NCBI GenBank assembly: GCA_030340625.1 | Contig: JAOPHQ010004858.1 | Location: forward strand, 87,001 to 151,000 | DNA: 64,000 nt | Direction of reading: 5' to 3' | DNA from: Merluccius polli | Taxonomy: Eukaryota; Chordata; Actinopteri; Gadiformes; Merlucciidae | Shown: one piece after another, positions 27,601 through 39,600 of the stretch | Layout: every line of letters begins with the position of its first letter | Numbering within the stretch: the stretch's first letter is position 1 | Program-made: the position numbers and the translations under genes | The notes under the pieces: generated by a model | Database searches by the model: none | What the model was told of the DNA's origin: nothing | Seen by the model: only the letters and a program-made list of their open reading frames with translations

Positions 27601-30600
27601 TGCCACTAAATTGTGCACACTGAACCTTTAAGTTGGTCTTGGGCTGCGTTGCTTGCTTAGATTGTGTTTTTCTTTTTTCCTCTTTCTGCTTGGTCACTTT
27701 TTGTTCATTCGGCTTCTCTTTCTTCATCCCCCGCCGCTAACATCCCGCTCTTCACAGCGTCCATCTTGGCTCAGAGGCTTGTTTGGCTCTCTGCTTCCAC
27801 CAGGCCAGCACGCACATGGGAGAAGTTTGCCTTCAGACCTTTATGCCAGAAAGGCCTGAAGGAAGTCAGGTGACGTAGTGTCAAGAGCGACAAAGTACAT
27901 GTAGGGAGCAGGTTGTGGTGGACTTTCACCCAGGAGACTGGGGTTGGTGTCCCGTATTTTTTCTTAGTTGACTTATTGTTTTCTGCAGTTTGGTTAGATT
28001 AAGGCAACACAACTACTTTGTTAGGGTTAGGCAGCAAACTACTACTACTAGGTTTCCGGAGACCTAGTTGACTTATTTTATTTTTATTTTTTAAACTTAT
28101 TTTCAGTGTTTAGTCGTAGTTTGGCAAGATTTAGGCAACACAACTACTTGGTTAGGTTTAGGATTTCTGACAGAAAGCCCTGAAGACAAACTTCTCCTGT
28201 GTGCGGCCAGCGCTCCACTGAACAGTTGTCTCCATAGTTAACTACAATCTAGTCTAGAACACGCAACAGAGAGCATTTAATATTAGATTGCAGATAATCA
28301 TTTCATATTCAGACATATGAAATGATTATAGACTAACTTGCTTATGTTGGCTAAATTAATATTCAAAGTGAATAGTTGTTACAGAATATCTCTAATATCT
28401 CCTATGTAATATATTATCTTTATAATTGCTATGTCTGCCAATTGCAGCCTGTCTATCTCTGTCGTTCCTTGCTGTTCGTCTAGCCGTCTTGTTTGTCAAT
28501 CTCTTACGACCTTTCTATGTTGAGCTTTAAAATCGTTTTTTTTTCGTACCGTTTCTATTTGACCTCTCCTCCTTCGCTCTCCTGTATCTCCTGTGATGGT
28601 CTCCTCTTGCATTCTGTGGCTTGTTTACCTGCCGCTGTTTTCCGCTGTAGATGGTTCCTCAGTCAGCCTTGCTTCTCACGAGCGTGCGCACAAAAGCAGC
28701 GCTTCCATGGCGGGGCATGGTACCGCTCGCTCCTCTCTCGCTCACAAGCAAAAGGGTGGGTAACTCACTGAACGCATGCCCACTTCAGACTTGGAAACTA
28801 GAGGGATGGAGTGTGGGAGGGGTGGGTGGGGATTGGACAAGGTCGAACACAATCTTGCCCTTCTCTGAGCAAAGAATTGTATTCCCCAGATGTTGTTGTT
28901 AAATGCAGGGTTATCATTAAAACGTTTACAAAAAATACAAGAATGCAATTCTAATAGTACAAAACTTTATTTATTCCTGGTACCAGGTTAAAACGTGCAT
29001 CGCTAAATATGATAGTGGGAGTTCATGGGCTGGGCTGGAATCCATTATCATCGGCTTCTCCATGACCCGATACCTACCCTCGTCCATGCTTAAGACTGCT
29101 GTTAGTAGACTAGAGGTGTGGGTTGGAAATAATCAAGTAATTAGTAAGCAAGTAATTATAGTTACATATATAGAGTTAGTGTAGCATCAGCTCATTTACA
29201 TTTCCTTGCCTGGTTCCTTCTTTTTCTTCTCATTTCTCCATGTCATTGTCTGTGCTTTCTTTCCATTAATACCTTTTGTTTCCTCCTCAGATTTATGTGA
29301 TATTCCCCCCCCCCCCCCCCCCCCCAGAGTTAGGAGAAGGCTATTGCTGCCTCTCGCTTGAAACCTCTCCTGTGGAGTTAACTCTTTATGAATTATGAAT
29401 GTTTAGGTGACCGAGGGAACCTGCTGTCCGGTGCGCGGCCCATGTCGCCGTCCTCTAAGCACCGCCAGGAGAGCCGGTCGCCCAAGCAGGAGAACCGCGG
29501 CGGACGCTCCTCGGAGCAGGGAAGAGCCAAGACAGGCGAGGCGGGCCTCTCGGCCAGCGAAGCCCTGATCCTGAGGTCCGACACCGCCAAGCTGCGGTCC
29601 GACTCGCACAGCCGGTCCCACTCGCCCAACCACAACACTCTGCAGGCCCTGAAGGCCTGACGGGAGGACCACTACAGGAGCTCGGGCCGAGTCCCCGAAC
29701 CCGGGCTCCCGCTCCTCCTCGCCCAAACAGAAGGGCGTGTCATCCCCCTCCTCTGGCAGGTCCAGTCCCTCAGGCACCCCGTCGCAACACTCTTCTGCCG
29801 CATCCAACAACGACAAGAACCTCCCGCCAAAAGTCAGCCCGTCCTCCAAGGTCCGGCTGGACCCTCCCAGAGAGAGGTCCAAGTCCGACTCCTACACCCT
29901 GGACCCAGACACGCTCAGAAAGAAGAAGATTCCTCTAACAGAGCCCCTTCGGGGAAGGTCCACCTCTCCCAAGGCCAAACTCTCCCCTAAAGACCCGAAC
30001 AAGGGCGGCGTCGGTAATGTGGAGAACCGGGCCCCCTCTCCTCACGTCACCCAGGAAAACCTCCACAGTGAGGTGGTGGAGGTGTGCACCTCCGGGGCAC
30101 CACTCACCAACGATGAGTCCAACGACGAGAGCGTGGAGTTGCGCACCTTGGAGGAGGGCTCTTCCAAGGTGCACTTCAGCATCGGCAAGGCCCCCGTTAA
30201 GGAGGAGCAAGAGAGCCGCTCCTCACCCAAGGCCAGCCGCAAGGCCTCCAGTCGCCATGTTCGCCCCAAGAAAGACAAGTCCGGCCCCTTGTTCAAAGGT
30301 GAGAGCACGTCGAAGCTGGCAGAGCCCGCCAAGCAGGCCATGTCGCCCTCAGTGGCCGAGTGCGCCCGGGCGGTCTTCGCCGCCTTCCTGTGGCACGAGG
30401 GCATCGTCCACGACGCCATGGCCTGTTCCTCCTTCTTGAAGTTCAACCCCGACCTGAGCAAGGAGCACGCGCCTATCCGTAACTCGATGGGGGCGCAGGG
30501 TGCCGAGGAGAAGGAGAGCAAGCTAAAGAACCGGCACTCCCTGGAGATCTCCTCGGCGCTGAACATGTTCAACATCGCGCCGCACGGCCCCGACATCTCC

Positions 30601-33600
30601 AAGATGGGCAGCATCAACAAGAACAAAGTACTGTCCATGCTGAAAGAGCCCCCGCTGCCGGAGAAGTGCGAGGAGGGCAAAGAGTCTGTGTCCTACGAGA
30701 TGAACTCGCACCCCGCCATGCGGGCCAAGTCGATCCTCCCGCTCACCCTGCAGCACCTGGTGGCCTTCTGGGAGGACATCTCCATGGCGACCATGAAGGC
30801 GGCCACCCAGAACATGATCTTCCCCAGCCCCGGCTCCAGTGCCATCCTGAAGAAGAAGGAGAACGAGAAGGACGGCAAGAAGGCGAAGAAGGAGAAGAAG
30901 AAGAGGGAGAAGGCAGAGGTGCGTCCCAGGGGGAACCTGTTTGGGGAGATGGCGCAGCTGGCCATGGGCGGACCTGAGAAGGACACCATCTGTGAGCTGT
31001 GTGGGGAGTCGCACCCCTACCCCGTCACCTACCACATGAGGCAGGCCCACCCAGGTATGACTACTGGGGTGGATTCACAGAAAATCTTAATTGTAACTGC
31101 TGTTTTTTTTCTCTTAAGATTGGACTTGTGAGGAAAGTTAAGAAAAATTGCTATTCACCAAAAGATATCTTGAGAATGTTTGTTTCTTCTTAGATAATCT
31201 GTAATGGAAAAAAACGTAAGATTAAATGGGATTTGTGAAAACTAAGATCTTTATTCTTAACTTTAAGATAAAGTCTTAAGTCTCAATGTTGTCAAATTGA
31301 GAAGGTTATGCCTTGATATTAATTGATAATACCAATTTTATAGTTTTAATTGCTTCTATTCACAATATTTTTAAATCTCATTGTAAGGTGTTGCTACTCA
31401 CTGATTCAAAATGTGCATATTATTTTTATAATATAGAACAAGACATAGGTCTATGCTACTATACAATACACACACTACTACACGCTGACTACGCAATTTG
31501 TTTATCACTTGATTGATTTTCACTTATCCACACACGGCCCAAAAGTGAGACTACCGGTACTTCAACTAAAGTTCTTAAGAAATAAATGTAAGAAGTTAAG
31601 AAAATGAATGGTTTTTTGGGAAGTATTGAGGAGTTGCAGTTAAGAACCTTTTTAGAAAATGATTCAGATTATTTTGTGAATCTGGCCCCTGGTTCTTAGA
31701 CAAAGTCAATGTAATCAAGGGTTTGTGGTCTTGGCAATTTTTCCACAGCATGTATCCTCTACAGTTGTTTGAGTCATATTGATGGGGTTGTATGTACTTC
31801 TTTCTCTTCGGGTCACATGGCAGGCTGCGGTCGCTACGCCGGAGGCCAGGGCTACAACAGCATCGGCCACTTCTGTGGCGGCTGGGCGGGGAACTGTGGC
31901 GATGGAGGCATCGGGGGCAGCACCTGGTACCTGGTGTGTGACCGCTGCAGAGAGAAATACCTGAGGGAAAAACAGAGCGCAGCCAGGGAGAAGGTAGCGT
32001 TGGATGTGAGCGCTCAATGCGGTCCATACAAATCTGCGGAGTCTTCTCTGGTCTGTGGGTCACGGCACCAAAAGAAATGGGCAAATAAAATTTTGAATGT
32101 GCAGATTAGAGTTTTGCCCGTACGTATAGTTGACGCCTCTCAAATATGAAACATTTAATGAGATTTACCGATGACTTTATTTGGTTTAGTAAGTCCGACC
32201 GTGTCTCTGGTGAACATGTCACATCCATGAATGTTGACAGACCTATGAGGACTTTTTTTTTTTGAACTCACAGAAGCATGTTTCAGGTCTAAGACATCAG
32301 ATCTTGTGCTGTTTATTGTTTTGTCTTGTTTTGTGCTGTCAGCAAGAATAAAATCGTTCTTTATTTTGCATTCGCTCTCGAAACCTGAAGCACTCTTCTC
32401 TCTGTCTCTCTCCCCACCAGGTGAAGCAGTCCAGGAAGAAGCCCCTGCAGGTGAAGACGCCCCGGGCTCTGCCCACCATGGAGGCCCACCAGGTGATCCG
32501 GGCCAACGCGCTGTTCCTGCTGTCGCTGAGCAGCGCGGCGGAGCCCAGTATGCTGTGCCACCACCCTCCCCGGCCCCTGCACGCCCAGCTGCCCAGCCTC
32601 AAGGAGGGCGTCTCGGATGACCTCCCCAACAAGATGGGCTGTCTGTACCTGCAGACCCTAGCGAGGTACCCGCACGTCCAATTGGTTGGCTCTTTTTATG
32701 TTTCCCTTTATGTATTCTTATGTTGTTTAATTTAGGGTGGTTTTTTTTAGCTGTTTGCGGGTTGTGACCCATGTACGACTAGCCTAATATAGGACAGAAT
32801 TGTCAACTCATTACGCTCCATTTCCGTCTTCAGTCTGACATTGTCTCCACTCTAATCGATTTTCCCCTAACTAAAGAGACCAACGTATCCACCTCAATCT
32901 AATGTCGTTTTAAGACGACACCGATGCGTAGCCATACCAACATACTGTCTTTGCCGGGGTTGTAAGAGTGGAGCGGAGCAAATTAAAAACAAACTACGAT
33001 GTCGGGGCGATATTGAGAAGACATGCCTCAACAGCAGCGTCTTTCTTGTCTTTAGCGGTTGTCATTGTTGTTATTACTCCTCCTTGTTTCCGGCGCACAG
33101 CTTGACAACAGCGTTAGTCCCGCCCGTGGCACTGATTGGCTAATTGTTAGTCCCCCTGCGGTGCTCATTGAATAATCACTTTTTCAACCGAGGAAACCGC
33201 TGTGTCATGTCATAATGTCTGACCAGAAGCAGTCAACTTGGTGGAGTGGGTTGATTCAAAGGTCTGGACCAGGCAAATGCATGACCACTCTCTCCACACT
33301 AATCCCTCAGGCAACACACAGAGAACTTTGGCGGTTACCAGGACGATAATCTCTTCCAAGATGAGATGCGGTACCTTCGCTCCACGTCTGTGCCTGCCCC
33401 GTACATCTCCGTGACCCCCGACGCCTGCCCGAATGTGTTTGAGGAACCTGAGAACAACATGAAATCAATGCCCCCCAGGTAAACACAACCATACCTGTCG
33501 ACGTGTGTTTTTTTATCCAGTTTAGTAATTTTTTTTATTATTTAACTTTATTTGGCTGGACCGGCAGGACAGCATATCCGATGCTCTGTCACTGACTGAC

Positions 33601-36600
33601 TGAGTGATAGTGGTTGTTGTCACACGGTCCAGCCACATACTTAGTTTTCACCTAGTTTTTTTGAATGACGAAAGTGACATTTATTCTACAAATTGACTGA
33701 AGTTTAAATCATTAGCTTAACGATGTTTGTTAACCAATTATTATTTTATAAATGTTTTATTAATTTATTTTCCAAATTGAATTTCAAATGCTATTTTTTT
33801 CAAGTCTGGAAACGAGTCCGATCACTGACAGCGATACCGCCAAGCGGACGGTGTTCCAGCGGTCGTACTCGGTGGTGGCGTCGGAGTACGACAAGCAGCA
33901 CTCGGCCTTGCCGGCCCGCATCAAGGCCGTGCCCAGACGCAGGGTCCACAGCGGGGACGCAGGTATACCACACTCTCAACATTTTTACTCCCACCAAGGG
34001 TAATAATGAGCCTCGCACAGCCAGACCATATTCAATTTGCTCTGGAAAGTCTGTTTATTGAGGGGCGTCGTCAGTCAGCCGATTGGTTTAGCTTCAGTCA
34101 GTCAGATCCCGATTGCCGTATTTCCAAAGTAAACACCGTAAGCGAACGTTAACGCTACCATTTTCATTGGTGTACAAACGTCTAGCATTCAAATTAAACA
34201 AATTCCAAAGCAGTATAAATATTATGTTATTTAAGCCGCTGTGGCACCGCCCGGTTTCATCAACTACATTGTTCACTGGGGTTCACTGATCGGCCAACTT
34301 CGATTTTGTTAGTAGCTGCCCATGTGGGGCTGGTTCCAGACTAATATCTCGAGGCAAAACCGGAGGTGAGCTTGCGAGATTGCTTCGCTAGGCTAGCTAT
34401 TGATCTGATTGCTTTCATTCACTTCCACGGGTTGATGGTTAACGTGTACAAACCAGTTTATTGGAGTGTTGGCAGGATGTTTCAGCCAGAGCAGGTGTTC
34501 AATGTTGACATGTCCAAGCGCTCTCCCGTGTGTGTGTGTGTGTGGTGATAACTGGTTTATCCTGTGTGCCTTGATTACCCCAATGCACCACAGGTGTGCA
34601 GCCCCACCCAGCCCCAGAGTCTAAATCAGTCTGACTCGGGCCAGGTGGGGCTGCTTAAACCAGCCATCAACCACACACACACACACACGCACACTCCACA
34701 ACAACATAGTTTGCTATGTGGATCCGCTCCACTCCCTCACCCCCCCCCCCATCTAGAGGTGGGCTCTTCCCTGCTGCGCCACCCGTCACCAGAGCTGTCC
34801 CGGCTCATCTCGGCCCACGGCTCCCTCAGCAAGGGGGAGAGGAACTTCCAGTGGCCCGTCCTGGCCTTCGTCATCCAGCACCACGACCTGGAGGGCGTTG
34901 AGGTGGCCATGAGGCACGCGCTGAGAAAGTCCGCCTGCCGGGTGTTTGCCATGGAGGTACGGCCACGTCACCACACCTCTCTTCCACCCGCGGCTCCTTC
35001 ACAATGGGAATGTAGAGTCGAAGGGTTCCCATCTTGTATTATGGGCCCTTTTTCACAGTAGGAAAAACACAGGTGTAGCGCATAACATTAATTATGGGGC
35101 CGTTCGATTTAGCTATGGTAGTGCACCAGTATAGACACAACTAACAGTATGTTAGTATGTTAGTTGTTAGTATATATTGTTTACACATTAAATGCATAAA
35201 AGAAGTACACTACATCAACAGTAGCATGTAACCTTCCCTTAAACCCTCCCAGTATAGCATACAAGAAGTACACTACATCAACAGTAGCATGTCACCTTCC
35301 CTTAAACCCCCCCAGTATAGCATACAAGTACACTACATCAACAGTAGCATGTCACCTTCCCTTAAACCCTCCCAGTATAGCATACAAGAAGTACACTACA
35401 TCAACAGTAGCATGTCACCTTCCCTTAAACCCTCCCAGTATAGCATACAAGAAGTACACTACATCACCAGTAGCATGTCACCTTCCCTTAAACCCTCCCA
35501 GTATAGCAATGATGCTGCTGAATTAAGTAATTAAGTAATAAGTAATTAAGACTGACTGACATGTGATGTGCATTGTTTTTGGAATATTATTTATATTTAT
35601 CCAATTTATCACGCAATAAATGTTTTCTTTTTATGCTGTTCATTGGTTTATCTTCACGGTTATCCCTCAGGCTTTCAACTGGCTGCTGTGCAACGTGATC
35701 CAGACTACCTCTCTGCACGACATCCTCTGGCACTTCGTAGCGTCTCTCACCCCGTCGCCGTTTGAGCCAGAGGAGGAGGAGGACGAGGAGAACAAGGCCA
35801 ACAAGGAGAACGTGGAGCAGGTAAGGAGGTTACACTGCAGTTCCCAACCTTTGACTTTAGGCGTACCACTAATATTGTCATCAAGACCTTTCGCGGACCA
35901 CCTCATATGCAAACGGTAAAAAATAGATGAATACACATGCAGTGGCTGAGCAAAGAGTGCCAGCGCTCCCTTTATACAGAAGTTTTACTGCAAGAAGGCC
36001 ATGACCAGTCGGGAACGGTGGAAAGAAAAAGTCAGCAACGCTACTTAAGCTCCCAGTGTGTTCACTTTAAACAAACAAATTAACACAAAACATCAATGGA
36101 AAACATGATGGAATGCACAAAGGGACACTATTTTTTTAAATAACAAGCTGTAATACTATATTTACTGAACAATATTTATAATATATTTATTTTCAATTAT
36201 ATATTATTTTTCCATTGTAAATTTGTCTATTTCAAGAATAAATCCCACATACCACCTGCAGTACCCTGGCAGGTTGAAACACACAGTCTACAGCTTCCTG
36301 CCCATTAAGTCTCTTTGAGGACACGCACGTACATATATTTATATATATTCTTTTCGCATTGCAGGAGCGAGACCTTGGGGTTTGCGAGCACCCTCTGTCG
36401 GACATCGTCATCGCCGGCGAAGCGGCCCACCCCCTTCCCCACACCTTCCACCGTCTCCTCCAGACCATCTCCGACCTGATGATGTCCCTTCCCAGCGGCA
36501 GCTCCCTGCAGCAAATGGCTCTCAGGTAAAGTGCTTTCGTCTAGGAGTTGGTGTTGTCTGCAATGTTTAAGGCACTTTTAAGATGCACGGCTGTCGCGAT

Positions 36601-39600
36601 AAGTCGATTCATCGGTAAGTCAATCAACAAAATTAATTGAATCCGGTCCACCTATGTACTTCTAGCTCTTTGCAGGGAAATGTATATTCAGTAACGTATA
36701 TAACATATATCAGATATAATGTATATAAAGTGTATAACGTATATGACTACGGAGCAAAACGGACAAGTTCTCTTTCATAATATTTCGTTCGATGTCTCAC
36801 TATGGGATGCACGCCTCGCTGCAGACCTCAGAAGCATTAATCTCATTACGCCAATACTGATTGGCTGGTGAAACCGTGTCCGTCCGCGCCAGGTAGTACC
36901 ACACACCTTAAATACCCTACGCGGACGGCACCACGTCATTCAAACACCTCTTCTCACTCGGAGCATATTTCGCTTATTTCGGTTAGCTAGCTAAACTGTC
37001 CACAGACGGATCTTATTTAGTTTCCGTCGCCGGGCGCTACCTAGCCGGAGATATATTTATTTTTTGTTCCGTTTATTCGGCCGATCACGCCAGATCGGAT
37101 TCGGTGCTTTCCTTGCCCTCCGCGGTTTGGTCAGCACTTTTCCTCGGCGCCTCACCACGGCTGTTCGAGTGCCGAGCGTTTAGCGCACCAGCTATTCTCT
37201 CGGGGTTTTCTTTTAAGTTAGCACACCAGTTAACTGCCTCGACTCCCTGCCTGCACACCAGCTCGCGAGGAATGGAGGCTAGAACCCCTCACACCAGAGG
37301 GCACGGGGACTCTGGGGCCCGTCCCTGCCGCTGCGGGAATAAGATTTCGAGCAGAGATCCACACCAGGTCTGCTCGGGCTGCCTGGGGCTGGAACACGCC
37401 CGGCTGGCTATCGACGTCCCCGGCTCGTGTCAACACTGTACAGTGTTCACCCTGAAGAGTCTCCGCAGACGGCTAGCCCGCCAGGCTAGCTTGTCTGGCT
37501 TTGACCCCTATCTCCCTTCCGACGGCGACGCCGTCGACGACGGGGAGGAGAGGGGGGTCGTTGCGGTGGCTGCACCGGAGGCTAGCGCCGGCTGGGGCTC
37601 CCAGCTCGACCTAGCCACGGGTTCCCCGCAGGAGGAAGACGTCCTGGTGCTGGACTATGGGAACGATGAAGAGTCCGCCTTGGAACTCCTCATATCAGAG
37701 GATGAAGACGAGGACGACATCTTCATGACTCCGGCCAGGGCTGCGCAGCCCGCGGCCTCCGTCGCCTCTCGGGGTGGAGATGAGGGCAGCACACCAGCTT
37801 CCCCTCTCCCCAGCTCGGACATGCTCGACGTGTGCAAACGCGCTGCTGTCCGGCTGGCCATCCCCTGGCCTGCTGTCGTGGCTGAGACCGCCAGGTCCCG
37901 CTACGAGGGGAAGAAATTGCCCTTGGCCAGGAGTGCGACGAAGCAGCTTCTCCCCATCTTCCCGGAGCTGCTGGTTGAGATGGCGCGCTCCTGGAAAGAC
38001 CGCCCTCACAGCAGCAGGAGCCCGATTCCCGGGGCCTCGTCCCTCGATTGTGAGGCGATGGAGAGCCTGGGTCTGCTCCGCATGCCTCCGATGGAGCCAC
38101 TCGTTGCGGCGCACCTTCACCCCCGGCTGTCAGCGGTGTCCTCCAGGAGCCCCAGCCTGCCGTCCAAGTCTGACCGTTTTCAGTCGGCCCTGACTGAAAA
38201 GGCGTACAAGGCGGTGGCGCTTTCGGCCAGAGCGCTCAATGTCCTCTCCCTGCTCACGGCCTATCAGGCTGAGTTGTGTGAGGATTTTGGGCTAACTCAG
38301 GACCCGGCTACGTGGGAGGAGATACCGGTCGTCACCGACCTGTGTCTCCGTATCCAACGCTGCGCGGTCCAGGCCACGGGACGAGCGCTGGGAACCATGG
38401 TTCTGCAGGAACGGGCGCGGTGGCTCAACCTCGCCAGCCTGTCAGACAGGGAGAAGGATGACGTCCTGGACATGCCCATTGTCCCGGAGGGGATTTTTGG
38501 CTCCGCGTTGGCCTCCATGCAACGGCGGTGTGAAGCCAAGAAGAAGGAGGATGAAGCTCTCCGGCTTTGCCTCCCTCGGAAGCCCCCGGCTCCCTCTCCA
38601 CCTGCGCCGCGCAAAAGCTTTGCGCAGGCTGCTTCTCGGGTTTCGCCGTTTAGGATCCCTAAACAGCCGAAACCACAGCCCGCCCCGGCCCCTCTGCCTG
38701 GTCGGCCGGTTTGGCCTAAGAAATCCTCGGCCCCGGCTGCAGCTCCGCCGGCGCAGCCCGCGCAGGCTGTCTACGGCCAGGCCAGGAAGAAGAAGAGAGC
38801 GGTCTGACCGCTCCTCTCTCCACAGGTGATGCAGCTGGCAGTTCCCCGTTCGCCAGCTCCACCGGTTTGGCGTTTGAGCGTGCTCCCGGGGGCCCACCGC
38901 GCCCCCGCCTCCCGGCGGCCACGGACCGTGCCAGGTTATACCGGGAGAAGCGGACATTTGTTGGCGGAGGGTTCAGCTGTTGCCCCTCTCTTATGTCCAC
39001 AAGCACGCACATTCACACAAGTTTTATTAAAGAAATTAAAATGTGTTCCGCTGCCGCATCCAGGCCGAGTGCCAAGGGCGCAGCTAATAAAAAAAGCCAA
39101 ATATATCAGAATAAACAGCGCGGTGGCTGCACCCGCTGTCCCCCCTCGGCGGGAAGCCACGGCTTTCCCCGGGGCGGGGGGTGTGGGGGTCCCGCCGCTG
39201 CGCTGTCCTCCCACTCCTCCACCGTGGACGAGCGTCACGGCACCACGGCTGGGGCCTCCCACGGTGGAGGGGCTGCGGTGTGTGTCCACTCTCTCCCCCA
39301 GATGGGAGAGATGGGCCGCATTCGCAGCCCCGCCCTGGGTGTTGAAGACCATTTCGAGGGGATACAGACTGCAGTTCGCCGCTGTCCCCCCTCGATTTGC
39401 CGGTTTAATACACTCCCGGGCTCAGGGAGAGTCGGCTCGTGTTTTGCAGGAGGAAATCCTCTCACTGTTACACAAAGGAGCAATCACTGTCGTCCCTCCC
39501 GCACTGTGTCAGAGCGGTTTTTACTCCAGGTATTTTCTGGTCCCCAAACAGGGGGGAGCGGTATTCGCCCTATCCTGGATCTACGTGCTCTGAACAAATA

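Noticed and set aside
27758..27869. Splice-bounded open segment that looks like another mycbp2 exon
   Set aside because: It is 112 bp, not a multiple of three, so including it would shift exon 34 out of its conserved frame.
30042..30680. Antisense ORF of 212 codons (and others) over the large mycbp2 exon
   Set aside because: Codon-composition shadow; no recognisable motif, and the sense strand is strongly conserved.
35183..35512. Possible CRISPR-like array
   Set aside because: Head-to-tail tandem repeat without spacers in a vertebrate intron.
35289..35534. ORF encoding a repeated 21-residue peptide
   Set aside because: The repeat unit is 63 bp, divisible by three, so an array without stops is expected; no splice or start context.
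37104..37271. Upstream extension of DIRS ORF1
   Set aside because: The frame is open but begins only at GTG; the first ATG is at 37272.
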